Origin: Melastoma dodecandrum
Taxonomy: Eukaryota; Streptophyta; Magnoliopsida; Myrtales; Melastomataceae
Direction: 5' to 3'
NCBI GenBank assembly: GCA_029817715.1
Contig: JARUPY010000085.1
Location: 1,736,001-1,800,000 of the forward strand
DNA length: 64,000 nt
The translations under genes and the position numbers were made by a program. The notes beneath the pieces were generated by a model. It did no database searches. It was not told the origin of the DNA and worked only from the letters and a program-made list of their open reading frames with translations. Position 1 is the first letter of the stretch. The number at the start of each line of letters is the position of its first letter. Positions 32,253 through 43,002 of this stretch are shown one piece after another.

Positions 32253-35200
32253 TCATGACGATTGGTTTACAGGGGTATCTGGGTGTCCGCCCCACTCAGT
32301 CCAAGATCCATCGTAAACAGCAACGTCATGCTTCCCAAGGTGATGTAAACCCTTAATAAACGAGGCGCAAACAAATTAAACTAGTTAGTAGAGGAAGTTA
32401 TTTAGTCCTAACAACGATTTTGATTCCCAAAGATAAAAGGATATAGAAATATACCAAAGCAAGTATGCAAGCCGTTACACCAGTGCCACATGAAGTTATA
32501 ACAGGCTTATCCAGAGAGATGCCTGCAGAAATGTCGTGCACCCAAAGAAACAGTTAAGCCCTTGTCCTAAATGAAATTACTCTCATTCTCAAAGTCATTA
32601 TGAGAGAGCTCTACCAGACAAAGAAGACATCAGCTGAGATACTACAGTTAATTCTGAAATAATAGTCAGATAACAATGGGAACATCTCGCGCCATCCCTA
32701 AACATATTTATCGATGGAGTCAGAATAAAGGCTCTTGTGCAGAGGAGAGCCACCAGATAGGTGTATTAGAAAGATTTTTTATCATTAAACTAGGAGGCAC
32801 CACATAACGGCAACCAAACTTTTAATGAAAAGGCTCAATTCCAGCATCACCCTGTTATCTCTTAGCTACCCCCTTTTATTTTTCTTTAGCAAGACCAAAG
32901 AGTTCAACCAACTGGTTTTAAGTCCAGCATACTGAAAAAAGCGACGCGAGTGATAAAAATGGCCTGAATGACAATAAGGGAGAGATTTCTACCTTCATCC
33001 TCGAATCTCTTTTTTAACTCCTCAGCTGGCAACAATGTCTGTGAACCGTCTAACATCTGCAAAGAGAAACCTGAGTAAGATGGTCCAAAGACAATGGACA
33101 GGGTTGCATGTAAGGGGTAGTAATAGATATGCATGGTATTTTACATCTCCATTTTGACCTTTCATCGGATCCGATTACATTTCCCACAACACTCTTTACT
33201 ATGCCTTTAATATCCCACCTTTACAGGCAAAAAATCAACAGTCATTTTACCCGAGGAAAGGGAACACATTTACTTCCTGGAACATGGCCACTTCGAATCC
33301 CTTTCCGCGGCTCAGGGGCAGCACCATCAAATCTGAAAAAAGAGTATTACTATCATTATTCATGTAAATAGTGTAAGCTTTTTGAAATTGGACCAAAATC
33401 TACTAAAAATTGTACTATCATTATCTACAGTACTATCATGTAAAAAGTGAAAGCTGCATGGGCACCAAAATCTACTAAAAATTATTAAGGACCTCAATCA
33501 TCTGGAATACAGATCCTGAAACCAATCCACATGCATATATCACCTTACATACACAATCTAGTGGCTATGTATGATCTCGGACATTAGAGACTACATATTA
33601 TGGCCAAGCGCAACTTATCAGCAGTCACTCTATATCACCCACCTGGCCTTGGATCTGGCATCAATATGTTGATGACTTTTCTCGTCAATGTTTTTCATCA
33701 CCTGCAAACCAGAAGGTCCATCAATCATGCGTGAAATAAGAACACAACCTAAACATCTTCGTGCAGCAACCATTCATCACTTTTAACAAAATTGCGATGC
33801 GGTGTTCGATGCCTCAAGATGCTTAAAGGAGTAATGTAGCACCCTCAGTAGATGACATGATAAAGCTTCAATTATAATGCAAGTAAATTATTGGATACAT
33901 AGCATACAATAAGAAAGGCTACATAATATCAAACTATTTTGGATATTTCCATTACGCGTTGCCGATAATACATAAAAGTTAACTGAACACAGCTCATTAA
34001 ATATTGCAACTACTAGCTGGAGAGAACAAATAATCCTTCATAGTTTTTTTGGCTAAACAAATAGCAAAAGCTATCTTTATTGCCGTGGTGTAATCAACAA
34101 AGTGGGAAAAATACAACCTGATCAAGTGTCCAGACAAGATGAGGCTGGAATCTGGTCTCAAATGTAATCGGGCCAACCTACAGAGTTCGTTTGACTGAAT
34201 GAGCTATTGAAGAATAATTGAGGACAGCAAAAATGCAGCAACATCACCACAAACTTCAGTTTCTTCCAATTGACAATTGAAGCCAAGTTTATACTTCTCA
34301 AAGTAATTCATTACTAGAGAGTGGGAATAAAAATTCTTCCAATAAATAAGGATTAGCATATCCCCACAAAATGAGATTTGAGATAGAACTTCTGGGAGCA
34401 TACAGTAAAGGGGTAACTTACATCATGGCCGTGATATGCTTTCTCTATTGCCTCACTTGCGGCACTTGCCTTCAGTATAGCATCACTAGAAGCACTAGAT
34501 TCAACATCATATCCCGAAGCTCGCCATCTTGGAAGGCCTCCATCCAGCACCCAAATTCGGTCATGCCCAAACACTCGGAACATCCTGTTAGGAGCATTTC
34601 ATTGAACAGAATATTCGATCATGTGATTTGGGGAAAGAATTCGATGCCAGCAAGCAATTGTAGAGAACTCACCACCAGACACGGGCTGCACTAAAGAGCC
34701 CCTTTCCATCATAAACAACTACCCCGTCCTTGTTTTGAATTCCGAGACAAGAGACAGCAGCAGCAAAAGCTTTCTCGGAGGGCAACATGTGGGGCAGCTA
34801 TTGCAATCGGTAACATTACATCAGATGAATTATAAATGTAACAGCTTTTCTTCATAATAGGACGGCAGACGAGAACATGAATGAAACGAGAACAAGTCCG
34901 CAAGCATCGAAGGTCTAAGCGACACCATCTCACATTTGTGCTACGATCTGAGATTCCATCCACGTCGAAGAAAATAGCCCCGGGAATATGAGCAACCTGG
35001 GAATTAAGAAAGGTCTCTTGTAAACATACGAAACCACTACATCTAGTCAAGCAAAGAGAGGTACATAGTTGAAGGATAAAACTCGACAGAAAATTTCACT
35101 AAGTAGCTCATGGAAGTCAACGGTCCAAGAATAACCTGATATTCCTGAAGTGGGTTTCTCTGCTCATCGGGCATGTACCATGATGCATCCAGGACCTACA

Positions 35201-35878
35201 ATATATGGTCAGAGTCGCGGTTTCCTTCTCTTTAGTGGCGTGGTCTGGGACAGAAAAATGGGGAAAGTGAGAAATGAGGGTACCTTCAAGTCAGGATCCC
35301 GGAGGTTGGAGTGGAGCCAGTCGACAGAGACAGCAGGTTCGTTGGTGGGGGGCAACTGGAAGGAATGATTATAACGGGTGCCGACAGCAGAAGAAGCCAT
35401 GGCACAAAACGTCCGAGGGGCCTGTCTGAAAGAAAAGCAGGCAGGGCTGGCGGAGTTGGGGAGGAGCCCCTTCTGGGAGGAAATGGTAATCGTAAGAAAG
35501 CAAAAGGGGAAAGACAAAAACATGCAGGAATGTGAAGAAAGATAATAACCAGAAAAAAAAAGGAAAGAAAAAAGGCTGCTATCAGAAAAGGGAGGGTAGA
35601 AGGACGTCAAGAAAGCAGAGCCACGCAGGAGAAGATGGTAACAGAACTAAACTCCTAACAAGTAGGATAAACAAGAGAAAGTAGCAAAGTTGTCTAGAAC
35701 CTCAGCAGGAAGAGGCAGATAGGGGGAATAATCTGGTACTCGATGTGGATGGATGGATGGGAATGGAGTAGGGGGGACTCACTGCCGAAAGGGGGAGAAA
35801 GAGAGGGGAGCGGACGAGGCGATGACCAAGACCAAGACCCAGACCCACCATCGATCGCGCGATCAGTGACGACGCCAT
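32253..35878 (-). CDS. STR1: Thiosulfate/3-mercaptopyruvate sulfurtransferase, two rhodanese domains
   Basis: About twelve exons on the minus strand. Exon 1 (35878-35783) encodes an organelle presequence starting [20 protein letters not shown]; exon 2 (35472-35284) continues it and reaches [16 protein letters not shown]. Rhodanese domain 1 follows: [50 protein letters not shown] and [19 protein letters not shown]. Domain 2 has [20 protein letters not shown] and [18 protein letters not shown], the active-site loop [11 protein letters not shown] with the catalytic Cys, and ends [19 protein letters not shown] in the last exon (32351-32253). The CGTGVT loop is that of mercaptopyruvate sulfurtransferases, which move sulfur to cyanide, thiols or other acceptors. 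A second in-frame Met (35400) begins [14 protein letters not shown] and could give a cytosolic form, as known for Arabidopsis STR1/STR2. The gene is divergent from CARB. Confidence 0.94.
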
Positions 35879-36176
35879 CTTCCCTTTATTTTCTCACACG
35901 CGTGCGGAATGAATCAAATCTCCCCAAGTAGGATTCGAGCGCTTCACCCTAGTCGTCGTCTCTGGAAGAGATCATCGGGAACGGACAAACCTCGGTGGGC
36001 ATCTAATGGACCGGATGAAGGACTAGGCCCAAACTCGGATTGAAGTATTTAAAAGGTTTAGGGTTTTGACTTGGGGGAGGAGACGATTGTCAGAAGCACT
36101 CTTACCGAGAATATAAAAAGGAAAGGGAAGTTGTTTGTTCAGCGAGGGAGTTTGTTTGTAGTAGTGGGCGAGAGTG
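35879..36176. promoter_or_regulatory. Short bidirectional promoter of STR1 and CARB
   Basis: Only 298 bp separate the two divergent ATGs, so 5' UTRs and both core promoters are packed here. A TATTTAAAAGG word at about 36046-36056 could be a TATA-type element for CARB. No other site is claimed. Confidence 0.55.
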
Positions 36177-39100
36177 ATGGCAGGGAGCAACAGCTGCTTC
36201 ACCTGTAGCCACCATGCATTCTCCACCTCCACTCCCAAAGCCGCCATCCCCATATCACCCCTCTCCTTCTCCAGACGCCCTCTTTTCTTCGTCTCCACCT
36301 CCTCCTCCTCCTCGGGCAGGTCCCTCTCTTCCTCCCTTCCGGACGCCGTCCTCAGACCTTCCCCTCGTCCCCCCCGTTCCCTCTCCCTATCCCAATCACT
36401 TGCCGATGATAAGCCCCTCCCTTTCCAGACTGGTTCCGTCGGCAAAAGGACGGACTTGAAGAAGATCCTCATATTGGGTGCTGGACCCATCGTCATCGGT
36501 CAGGCCTGCGAGTTCGACTACTCTGGCACCCAGGCATGCAAGGCCCTCAAGGAGGAAGGCTACGAGGTCGTCCTCATCAACTCCAACCCCGCCACCATCA
36601 TGACCGACCCCAACCTCGCCGACAGGACCTACATAACCCCCATGACCCCCGACCTTGTCGAGCAAGTCCTCGACGAGGAGCGCCCTGATGCCCTTCTCCC
36701 CACCATGGGTGGTCAGACTGCCTTGAACCTTGCCGTCGCCCTTGCCGATTCCGGGGTCCTTGACAAGTATGGCGTTGAGCTGATTGGTGCCAAGCTCGAC
36801 GCCATCAAGAAGGCCGAAGACAGGGATTTGTTTAAGAAGGCCATGAAGAACATTGGGATTAAGACCCCTCCTTCTGGGATAGGGACCACTCTGGAGGAGT
36901 GTTTCGAGATTGCCGATGAGATAGGAGAGTTTCCCCTGATTATTAGGCCCGCTTTCACCTTAGGGGGTACTGGCGGTGGCATTGCTTATAACAAGGAGGA
37001 GTTTGAGACTATCTGTAAGGCAGGTTTAGCAGCTAGCTTGACCAGTCAGGTTTTGGTGGAGAAGTCTTTGTTGGGATGGAAGGAGTATGAACTTGAGGTG
37101 ATGAGAGATTTGGCGGATAACGTGGTTATCATCTGCTCCATTGAGAACTTAGACCCCATGGGGGTTCACACTGGAGATTCGATTACTGTGGCCCCTGCTC
37201 AGACTCTGACGGATAAGGAGTATCAGCGGCTGCGAGATTACTCTATCGCCATCATTAGGGAGATTGGGGTTGAGTGTGGTGGGTCAAATGTGCAGTTTGC
37301 CATAAATCCTGTAGACGGCGAGGTGATGGTGATTGAGATGAACCCGAGAGTGTCTCGATCCTCAGCTCTGGCTTCCAAAGCCACGGGCTTTCCCATTGCA
37401 AAGATGGCTGCGAAGCTATCAGTTGGGTATTCACTTGATCAGATTCCAAATGATATTACTAAGAAGACCCCTGCCAGCTTTGAGCCATCCATTGACTACG
37501 TGGTGACCAAAGTACATTTTTTTTCCCTCTCCTCCTGTGGTTTTCTCTGTTATTTATTGTGTTTGTCTAGTTGTGCTACTGTCAAAATCTTCAATTATTC
37601 TGTAGAGTTCCAGTCGGTAGTAAAAAATGCCTAGGACATCTATTAATGGATTTACATAATTCATCACTGCATCCAGCTTCTTTGCATACATAGTTGATGA
37701 TTGCTTCATTAGCTGAAAGTTGTGTTGCTTTCATGACAGATTCCAAGATTCGCTTTTGAGAAGTTCCCGGGTTCCCAGCCTATTCTGACAACTCAGATGA
37801 AGTCAGTTGGCGAGTCTATGGCTTTGGGCCGTACATTCCAAGAATCCTTCCAAAAAGCTGTTCGGTCATTGGAATGTGGTTACTCAGGCTGGGGTTGTGC
37901 TCAAATAAAGGAACTTGATTGGGATTGGGACCAACTTAGGTACAGCCTCCGTGTCCCCAATCCAGATCGGATACATGCCATATATGCTGCTATGAAAAGG
38001 GGTATGAAAGTTGACAGTGTTCATGAGCTAACACAAATTGATAACTGGTTTCTTACCCAGCTGAAGGAGCTAGTTGATGTCGAACAGTTTCTTATTTCCT
38101 GCAACCTGTCAAGTCTGACGAAAGATGATTTATTGGAGGTGAAACGAAGAGGCTTCAGTGACAAGCAGATAGCTTTTGCAACTAAAACCAGTGAAAAAGA
38201 AGTCAGAGAAAGGCGGTTTTCTTTGGGTGTCAAGCCAGCATACAAACGTGTGGATACTTGTGCGGCGGAGTTTGAAGCAAACACTCCCTACATGTATTCC
38301 TCATATGACTTTGAGTGTGAATCAGCTCCTACCCATAGGAGGAAGGTTTTGATTCTTGGTGGAGGACCAAACCGGATAGGCCAAGGAATCGAATTTGACT
38401 ATTGCTGTTGTCATACGTCCTTTGCACTTCAGGTGTGCCTTTGATAGGAAACTTTTTTATCTCTTGATATCATGGCCAAAGGGTTTTTCTCAATCCTCCG
38501 CACATTTCTGTAATTTAGATTACAAAATTATTCAGGGATATCTTTTGGCTGCATAGTTTTTAGAACCTGATTGTGCTGGAGCTGAATATTGCTCCTGGGG
38601 GATTTCTGGTCTGGCATAATTAGTTTGAATTATGTCTTTTTACACTGCCTGGTAAATATGATTCTCACTCTTCTAATTATTCCTTAATTATAGGATGCAG
38701 GATATGAGACAATCATGATGAACTCTAATCCAGAGACAGTATCCACAGATTACGACACCAGTGATCGTCTGTACTTTGAACCATTGACAGTCGAAGACGT
38801 CTTGAACATTATCGATCTTGAAAGGCCAGATGGTATAATTGTTCAATTTGGTGGTCAAACTCCCCTGAAATTGGCTCTGCCAATCCAGCGGTATCTGGAT
38901 GAGCACAAGCCCAAGAATGCAAGTGGGACTGGTCTTGTACGGATATGGGGGACATCGCCTGACTCAATTGATGCAGCTGAAGATCGTGAAAGGTTCAATG
39001 CAATTCTCAAAGAACTGAAAGTAGAACAGCCACAAGGAGGGATTGCTAAATGTGAAGCTGATGCACTTGCCATTGCAAAAGATATAGGCTATCCAGTTGT

Positions 39101-40238
39101 CGTTCGACCTTCATATGTCTTAGGTGGCCGAGCAATGGAGATTGTGTACAGTGACGATAAGCTTGTTTCCTACCTTCAAACAGCTGTTGAGGTTGACCCA
39201 GAGCGTCCCGTGCTGATTGATAAGTACTTATCAGATGCCATCGAAATTGATGTGGATGCACTTGCTGACTCCCATGGCAATGTGGTGATTGGAGGGATAA
39301 TGGAGCACATTGAGCAGGCAGGGGTCCATTCAGGTGACTCAGCTTGTTCTATTCCCACAAAAACCATTCCATCCTCCTGCTTGACAACCATCAGGTCCTG
39401 GACCACACAACTGGCAAAGAGGCTGAATGTTTGTGGGCTTATGAATTGTCAGTATGCGATTACAGCTTCCGGGGATGTCTTCCTGCTAGAAGCGAATCCT
39501 CGTGCTTCACGTACTGTCCCATTTGTTTCCAAGTCAATAGGGCATCCATTAGCTAAATATGCTTCTTTGGTAATGTCTGGAAGAACCCTTGGAGACTTAG
39601 GCTTCACAAAAGAGGTTGTGCCTCGGCATGTATCAGTAAAGGAAGCAGTCCTTCCCTTTGAGAAGTTTCAGGGGTGTGATGTGTTGCTGGGGCCAGAGAT
39701 GCGAAGCACTGGTGAGGTGATGGGTATTGATTATGAGTTTCCTGCCGCATTTGCTAAGGCTCAGATTGCTGCTGGGCAAAGACTACCACTTTCTGGCACC
39801 GTGTTCCTCAGTTTAAATGATTTAACAAAACCCTATCTAGAGCGTATAGCAAAGGCATTTTTGGATCTTGGGTTCAGAATCATTTCGACATCAGGGACAG
39901 CCCATGTTCTTGAATTAGCCGGTATCCCGGTAGAGCGAGTGCTTAAGATGCACGAGGGAAGACCCCATGTGGGTGATATGGTTGCCAATGGAGAGTTACA
40001 GTTGATGGTGATCACGAGTTCCGGTGACACCCTTGACCAGATTGATGGACGGCATCTGAGAAGGATGGCTCTTGCGTACAAAGTCCCCATAATAACGACC
40101 GTTGCTGGAGCGTTGGCCAGTGCGGAAGCAATAAGTAGCTTGAAGAGCAGCAGCATTCGAATGATAGCACTTCAAGATTTTTTCGAAGATGAATTTATAA
40201 AAGATGGCACGAAAAGCTTGCAGTCCGTGACTCCATAG
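36177..40238 (+). CDS. CARB: Carbamoyl-phosphate synthase large subunit, chloroplast
   Basis: Three exons (36177-37511, 37740-38432, 38694-40238) join in phase to 1190 residues, matching the plant enzyme. A Ser/Pro-rich transit peptide of about 80 residues precedes the catalytic part. The first ATP-grasp half begins [20 protein letters not shown] and has [11 protein letters not shown] and [20 protein letters not shown]. The oligomerisation domain lies mainly in exon 2. The second half begins [20 protein letters not shown], with [20 protein letters not shown] and [20 protein letters not shown]. The C-terminal allosteric domain, where ornithine activates and UMP inhibits in this family, includes [20 protein letters not shown]. 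With the small subunit the enzyme makes carbamoyl phosphate from glutamine, bicarbonate and ATP for arginine and pyrimidine synthesis in plastids. The preceding GTG is not used as start; ATG at 36177 is the expected one. Confidence 0.97.
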
Positions 40239-40936
40239 CTTCGATTGATTAGGTGAGGGGCTTGTGGGTCTCGGCAATTTCTTCTTGTGGTCAATCTAGT
40301 TCTTTCCATATACTTCTATAGACATCTACCGCAGATAAAATCAGCCGAGTGAACTGATAGCTGATAACCTGTATCGAGAAGCAACTACTTTTCCTTCAAC
40401 ATGGAAGAGATGGTAGGCATTGTCGGGCTGTGGGGGCAGAAGGCTTGAAGAGTCGTTGTATGAAGCAATATTTTTAGGACTTGGCTACGCATTGTATTGC
40501 ATAATTATCTATGTTTATTGTTTCACCTTTTGGATGTTTTGTTTCTAAATGCACTTACCCGCTGCTCTTAGGAACTCCTGTTTATGGAAGGCACGAGTAA
40601 TCCGCCTGACTATTGCAAAGAGCGGTAAGTGGAATTCCATGTAATAAAATTTTAGACTTGGTCATCATGAATGCCAAAGTTGTGTCCTCGTATTTCGTAG
40701 TTACTGGGTCATGCACATGAGATGCGTATATCAATTGTCAATTATGTAACGAGACACTTGACTGAGTTTTGCCAAAACATTCTTGTTGATACATATAGAT
40801 CTCATTCCTCCTCTAATTTCTTTTCCCTTCTCAAACCAACTAAATGCGCACTCTACATATAGATCATCCAGAACTAGCGGGATTAACAGTTGTAGAGCGC
40901 AGCAAACAGTAGATTGAGTTATCACTTATCTTGGTC
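40239..40936. other. Intergenic region, CARB 3' end
   Basis: This 698 bp holds the CARB 3' UTR and the 3' flank of the SCI1-like exon. AATAAAA at about 40642 is a possible polyadenylation signal. No other gene is seen. Confidence 0.5.
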
Positions 40937-41170
40937 CTACTTCTTGATCTTCCAGTCATGGGCTGTTCGAAGTCTAGTGGTAATGCCCTCATTGTATCTG
41001 GACTCAAGCTTCAGCTTGTTCCATTCCTTGACAAACTCCAAGAAAAGTTTGCGTGCTGCCTCAGAGGAAAGGTCGCTAAAGAATATGTTTATCTTTTCCT
41101 TCAACCAGGTAGCAAATTCGTTGTTCTTCAGAAAATAGTCATCACCCGACAGCTCTTGAATTTCATGTTT
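40937..41170 (-). CDS. SCI1-like (style cell-cycle inhibitor 1) terminal exon, partial gene or fragment
   Basis: A single exon of 234 bp starts after a good acceptor (TTATTTCAG) and reads KHEIQELSGDDYFLKNNEFA, TWLKEKINIFFSDLSSEAAR, LFLEFVKEWNKLKLESRYNE, then a stop after HDWKIKK. This is the conserved C-terminal block of plant SCI1-like nuclear proteins, where E(I/L)S-DDYF-KN-EF--WL and F-DLSSE-AR are constant. SCI1 restricts cell proliferation in pistil tissue of tobacco. The expected N-terminal Lys/Arg/Ser-rich region was not found as a good open exon upstream; a short basic stretch, KKSRDKIEHQKK at about 41484-41520, may be part of it but has no proper donor. The gene is either 5'-truncated, has distant exons, or is decaying. 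Confidence 0.55.
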   Translation of the reverse strand, partial: KHEIQELSGDDYFLKNNEFATWLKEKINIFFSDLSSEAARKLFLEFVKEWNKLKLESRYNEGITTRLRTAHDWKIKK

Positions 41171-41988
41171 CTGAAATAACAAACACTCATCTAGGTTAAA
41201 TTTAAGTAATTTGTCAATAGGGAATAAGCAGACGTAAGGGCTCAGAACACAAACAAATGGTGTCAAAACGTCCAAACTTCTTGCGGAACTTTAGCAATAT
41301 TCTACCACAATTATCCCAATCGAATGCAATGCTGTTTAGAAACTTCCACCCCTGTTCTGGCATGGTGAGTTGGTGACATATCATTACCAAATCTAAGTGC
41401 TCCACTGAGCATATCAATCTCAAAGTTTCTTTAACCCAAAAAGAAAAAGAAACAGGTAGAATGCAAGCAACAGCCAGCCAAAGGTCCTTTTTCTGATGCT
41501 CAATCTTGTCCCTAGACTTCTTTTCTGTAGCAGAAATTTCGTTTGAGGATGTCAACTATATGTGCTGCTATGTACTTGATTAGGACAGGGAGGACTAACA
41601 CGACGATGGAAGGGAATTCAATTGATAATTCAATTGTCCAAAGACAGCAAAAGACAAGTGCATTTAGACAGGAACAAAACCAGAGCCATTGCCATGTCAG
41701 TTTTCCAATCGCAGCTTCTCGGATGCAATGGGAAAAGGATGGTCCACCACTCACTTCACCCAATTTTGTAAAGGGTTAATAGGCTCATCCAATCTTACCA
41801 AAACTAAATTATCTCGATTAAAGAAAGTCCAACAAAATTGTACCTAATCAACCGATGAAATGAAATGGCGGCTCTCTGGAAACGTTAAGAGGCTACAGTA
41901 GGAAGAGACGAAGAAGTAACGGGGGCAGGGGGTGTAGGCACCTCTTTGGGATAAAGAGAAGCAGCCGCACCTTTATGAGTTGCGGTTT

Positions 41989-42098
41989 AGTATATATAAA
42001 TTAGCGGGCTATTCATTCTACAGCCAATTGGTTTTAGAGTGAAACCCCGCTAGGCTTGTATATTGGACTCGGCATATAGGCTGATCCAATATTCTAAC
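41989..42098. repeat. Imperfect direct repeat, copy A
   Basis: This copy begins TAGTATATATAAATTAGCGG and continues through a CCCGCTAGGCTTGTAT segment to CTCGGCATAT and ATATTCTAA. The same ordered words recur about 310 bp to the right. Within the copy, TAGCGGG and CCCGCTA form an inverted pair that could fold as a hairpin. It resembles a decayed terminal repeat of a small retroelement or MITE. Confidence 0.6.
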
Positions 42099-42300
42099 GT
42101 ATTAGAGCCCGATTAAGTCCAATAAAACCAATGATGGCCCCCTCGTCCGTTTACGGTGAAAAGAGTTCCTGTGTGTGGTCGCTTCAACGCAAAAAGACCG
42201 TCGGCTTATGAGCCCGTATGTGGGCTTGGGTTTGAGGGGGCGTATTGAAAAAGGTTGCTATATATCAAACACAACCTCTGATAAAGAAATAAATCCGACC

Positions 42301-42393
42301 TAGTATACATAACTTAGCGGCTACTTCTTCTACTATCAAATGCCGCTGAGCTTGTATGCTGGGCTCGGCATATGGGCAGGTATGATATTCTAA
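42301..42393. repeat. Imperfect direct repeat, copy B
   Basis: This copy begins TAGTATACATAACTTAGCGG, contains GCCGCTGAGCTTGTATGC and CTCGGCATATGGGC, and ends GATATTCTAA. It carries its own TAGCGGC/GCCGCTG inverted pair. Divergence from copy A is visible by eye at many positions, so the pair is old. Confidence 0.6.
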
Positions 42394-43002
42394 GACTTCC
42401 GGTCCTTACTTCTCTTTCCTATCAGACCTGCTGCTATCATCTCCTTCATCTGCCCTTCGCTTCCTACACTCCTTACTATCTTCATCTACATAAGAGGAAG
42501 AACATCGGGTCGTAAGTCCATATCCCTACGGTAAAAGCCGGATGCAGACAGGCGGCGACGCACATACATCGGCCAGAAAGTAGGACAAGGGGATACGGAT
42601 GATGGACAGATGGAGGACGATACCTCGGATTGGCTTCTCCACCTTGGACTTCCTCTCGCTTCCCATCCCCATCCTTCCGCAGGAGGAACTAAAACGGCTC
42701 CCGACGATGGGAAATCAAGATACAGAGGAGTTACCGTTACAACCTAACGAAGACGCCGGAGGTCGAGCCCAAACGACGGGAATTGGCGCCCGTCGTCGTC
42801 TTCTTCTTCTTCTCCGTTTTCGGTCACCCCTCAATGGGCCCCCAATTTTAACCTCCATCTCGCATCAATAGGCTTAGGCCCATGGAAGGGAAGTAAGCTT
42901 CTGAGCCTATGACTTAAACGGGCCCGGAACCCTTCTCCTCCGGCGGAATAGTTAGAAGAGAGGAGGAGATACTTATGCCCTAACTTACCCGGCACTGTCG
43001 CG

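Larger units (their letters stand above)
41171..43002. other. Intergenic region between SCI1-like exon and AATF
   Basis: This stretch contains the possible SCI1 upstream exon and an imperfect repeat pair at 41989-42098 and 42301-42393. Below these, 42430-42870 is GC-richer without a convincing coding frame. The AATF promoter must lie at its right end. Confidence 0.45.

Noticed and set aside
31622..32356. Overlapping 164- and 170-codon frames on both strands
   Set aside because: They overlap each other and the true last exon of STR1; composition does not look coding and no domain is visible.
42599..42871. Plus-strand frame of 90 codons resembling a gag start
   Set aside because: Only a vague Gly/Asn/Gln/Arg-rich composition supports it; no LTRs, motifs or continuation were found.
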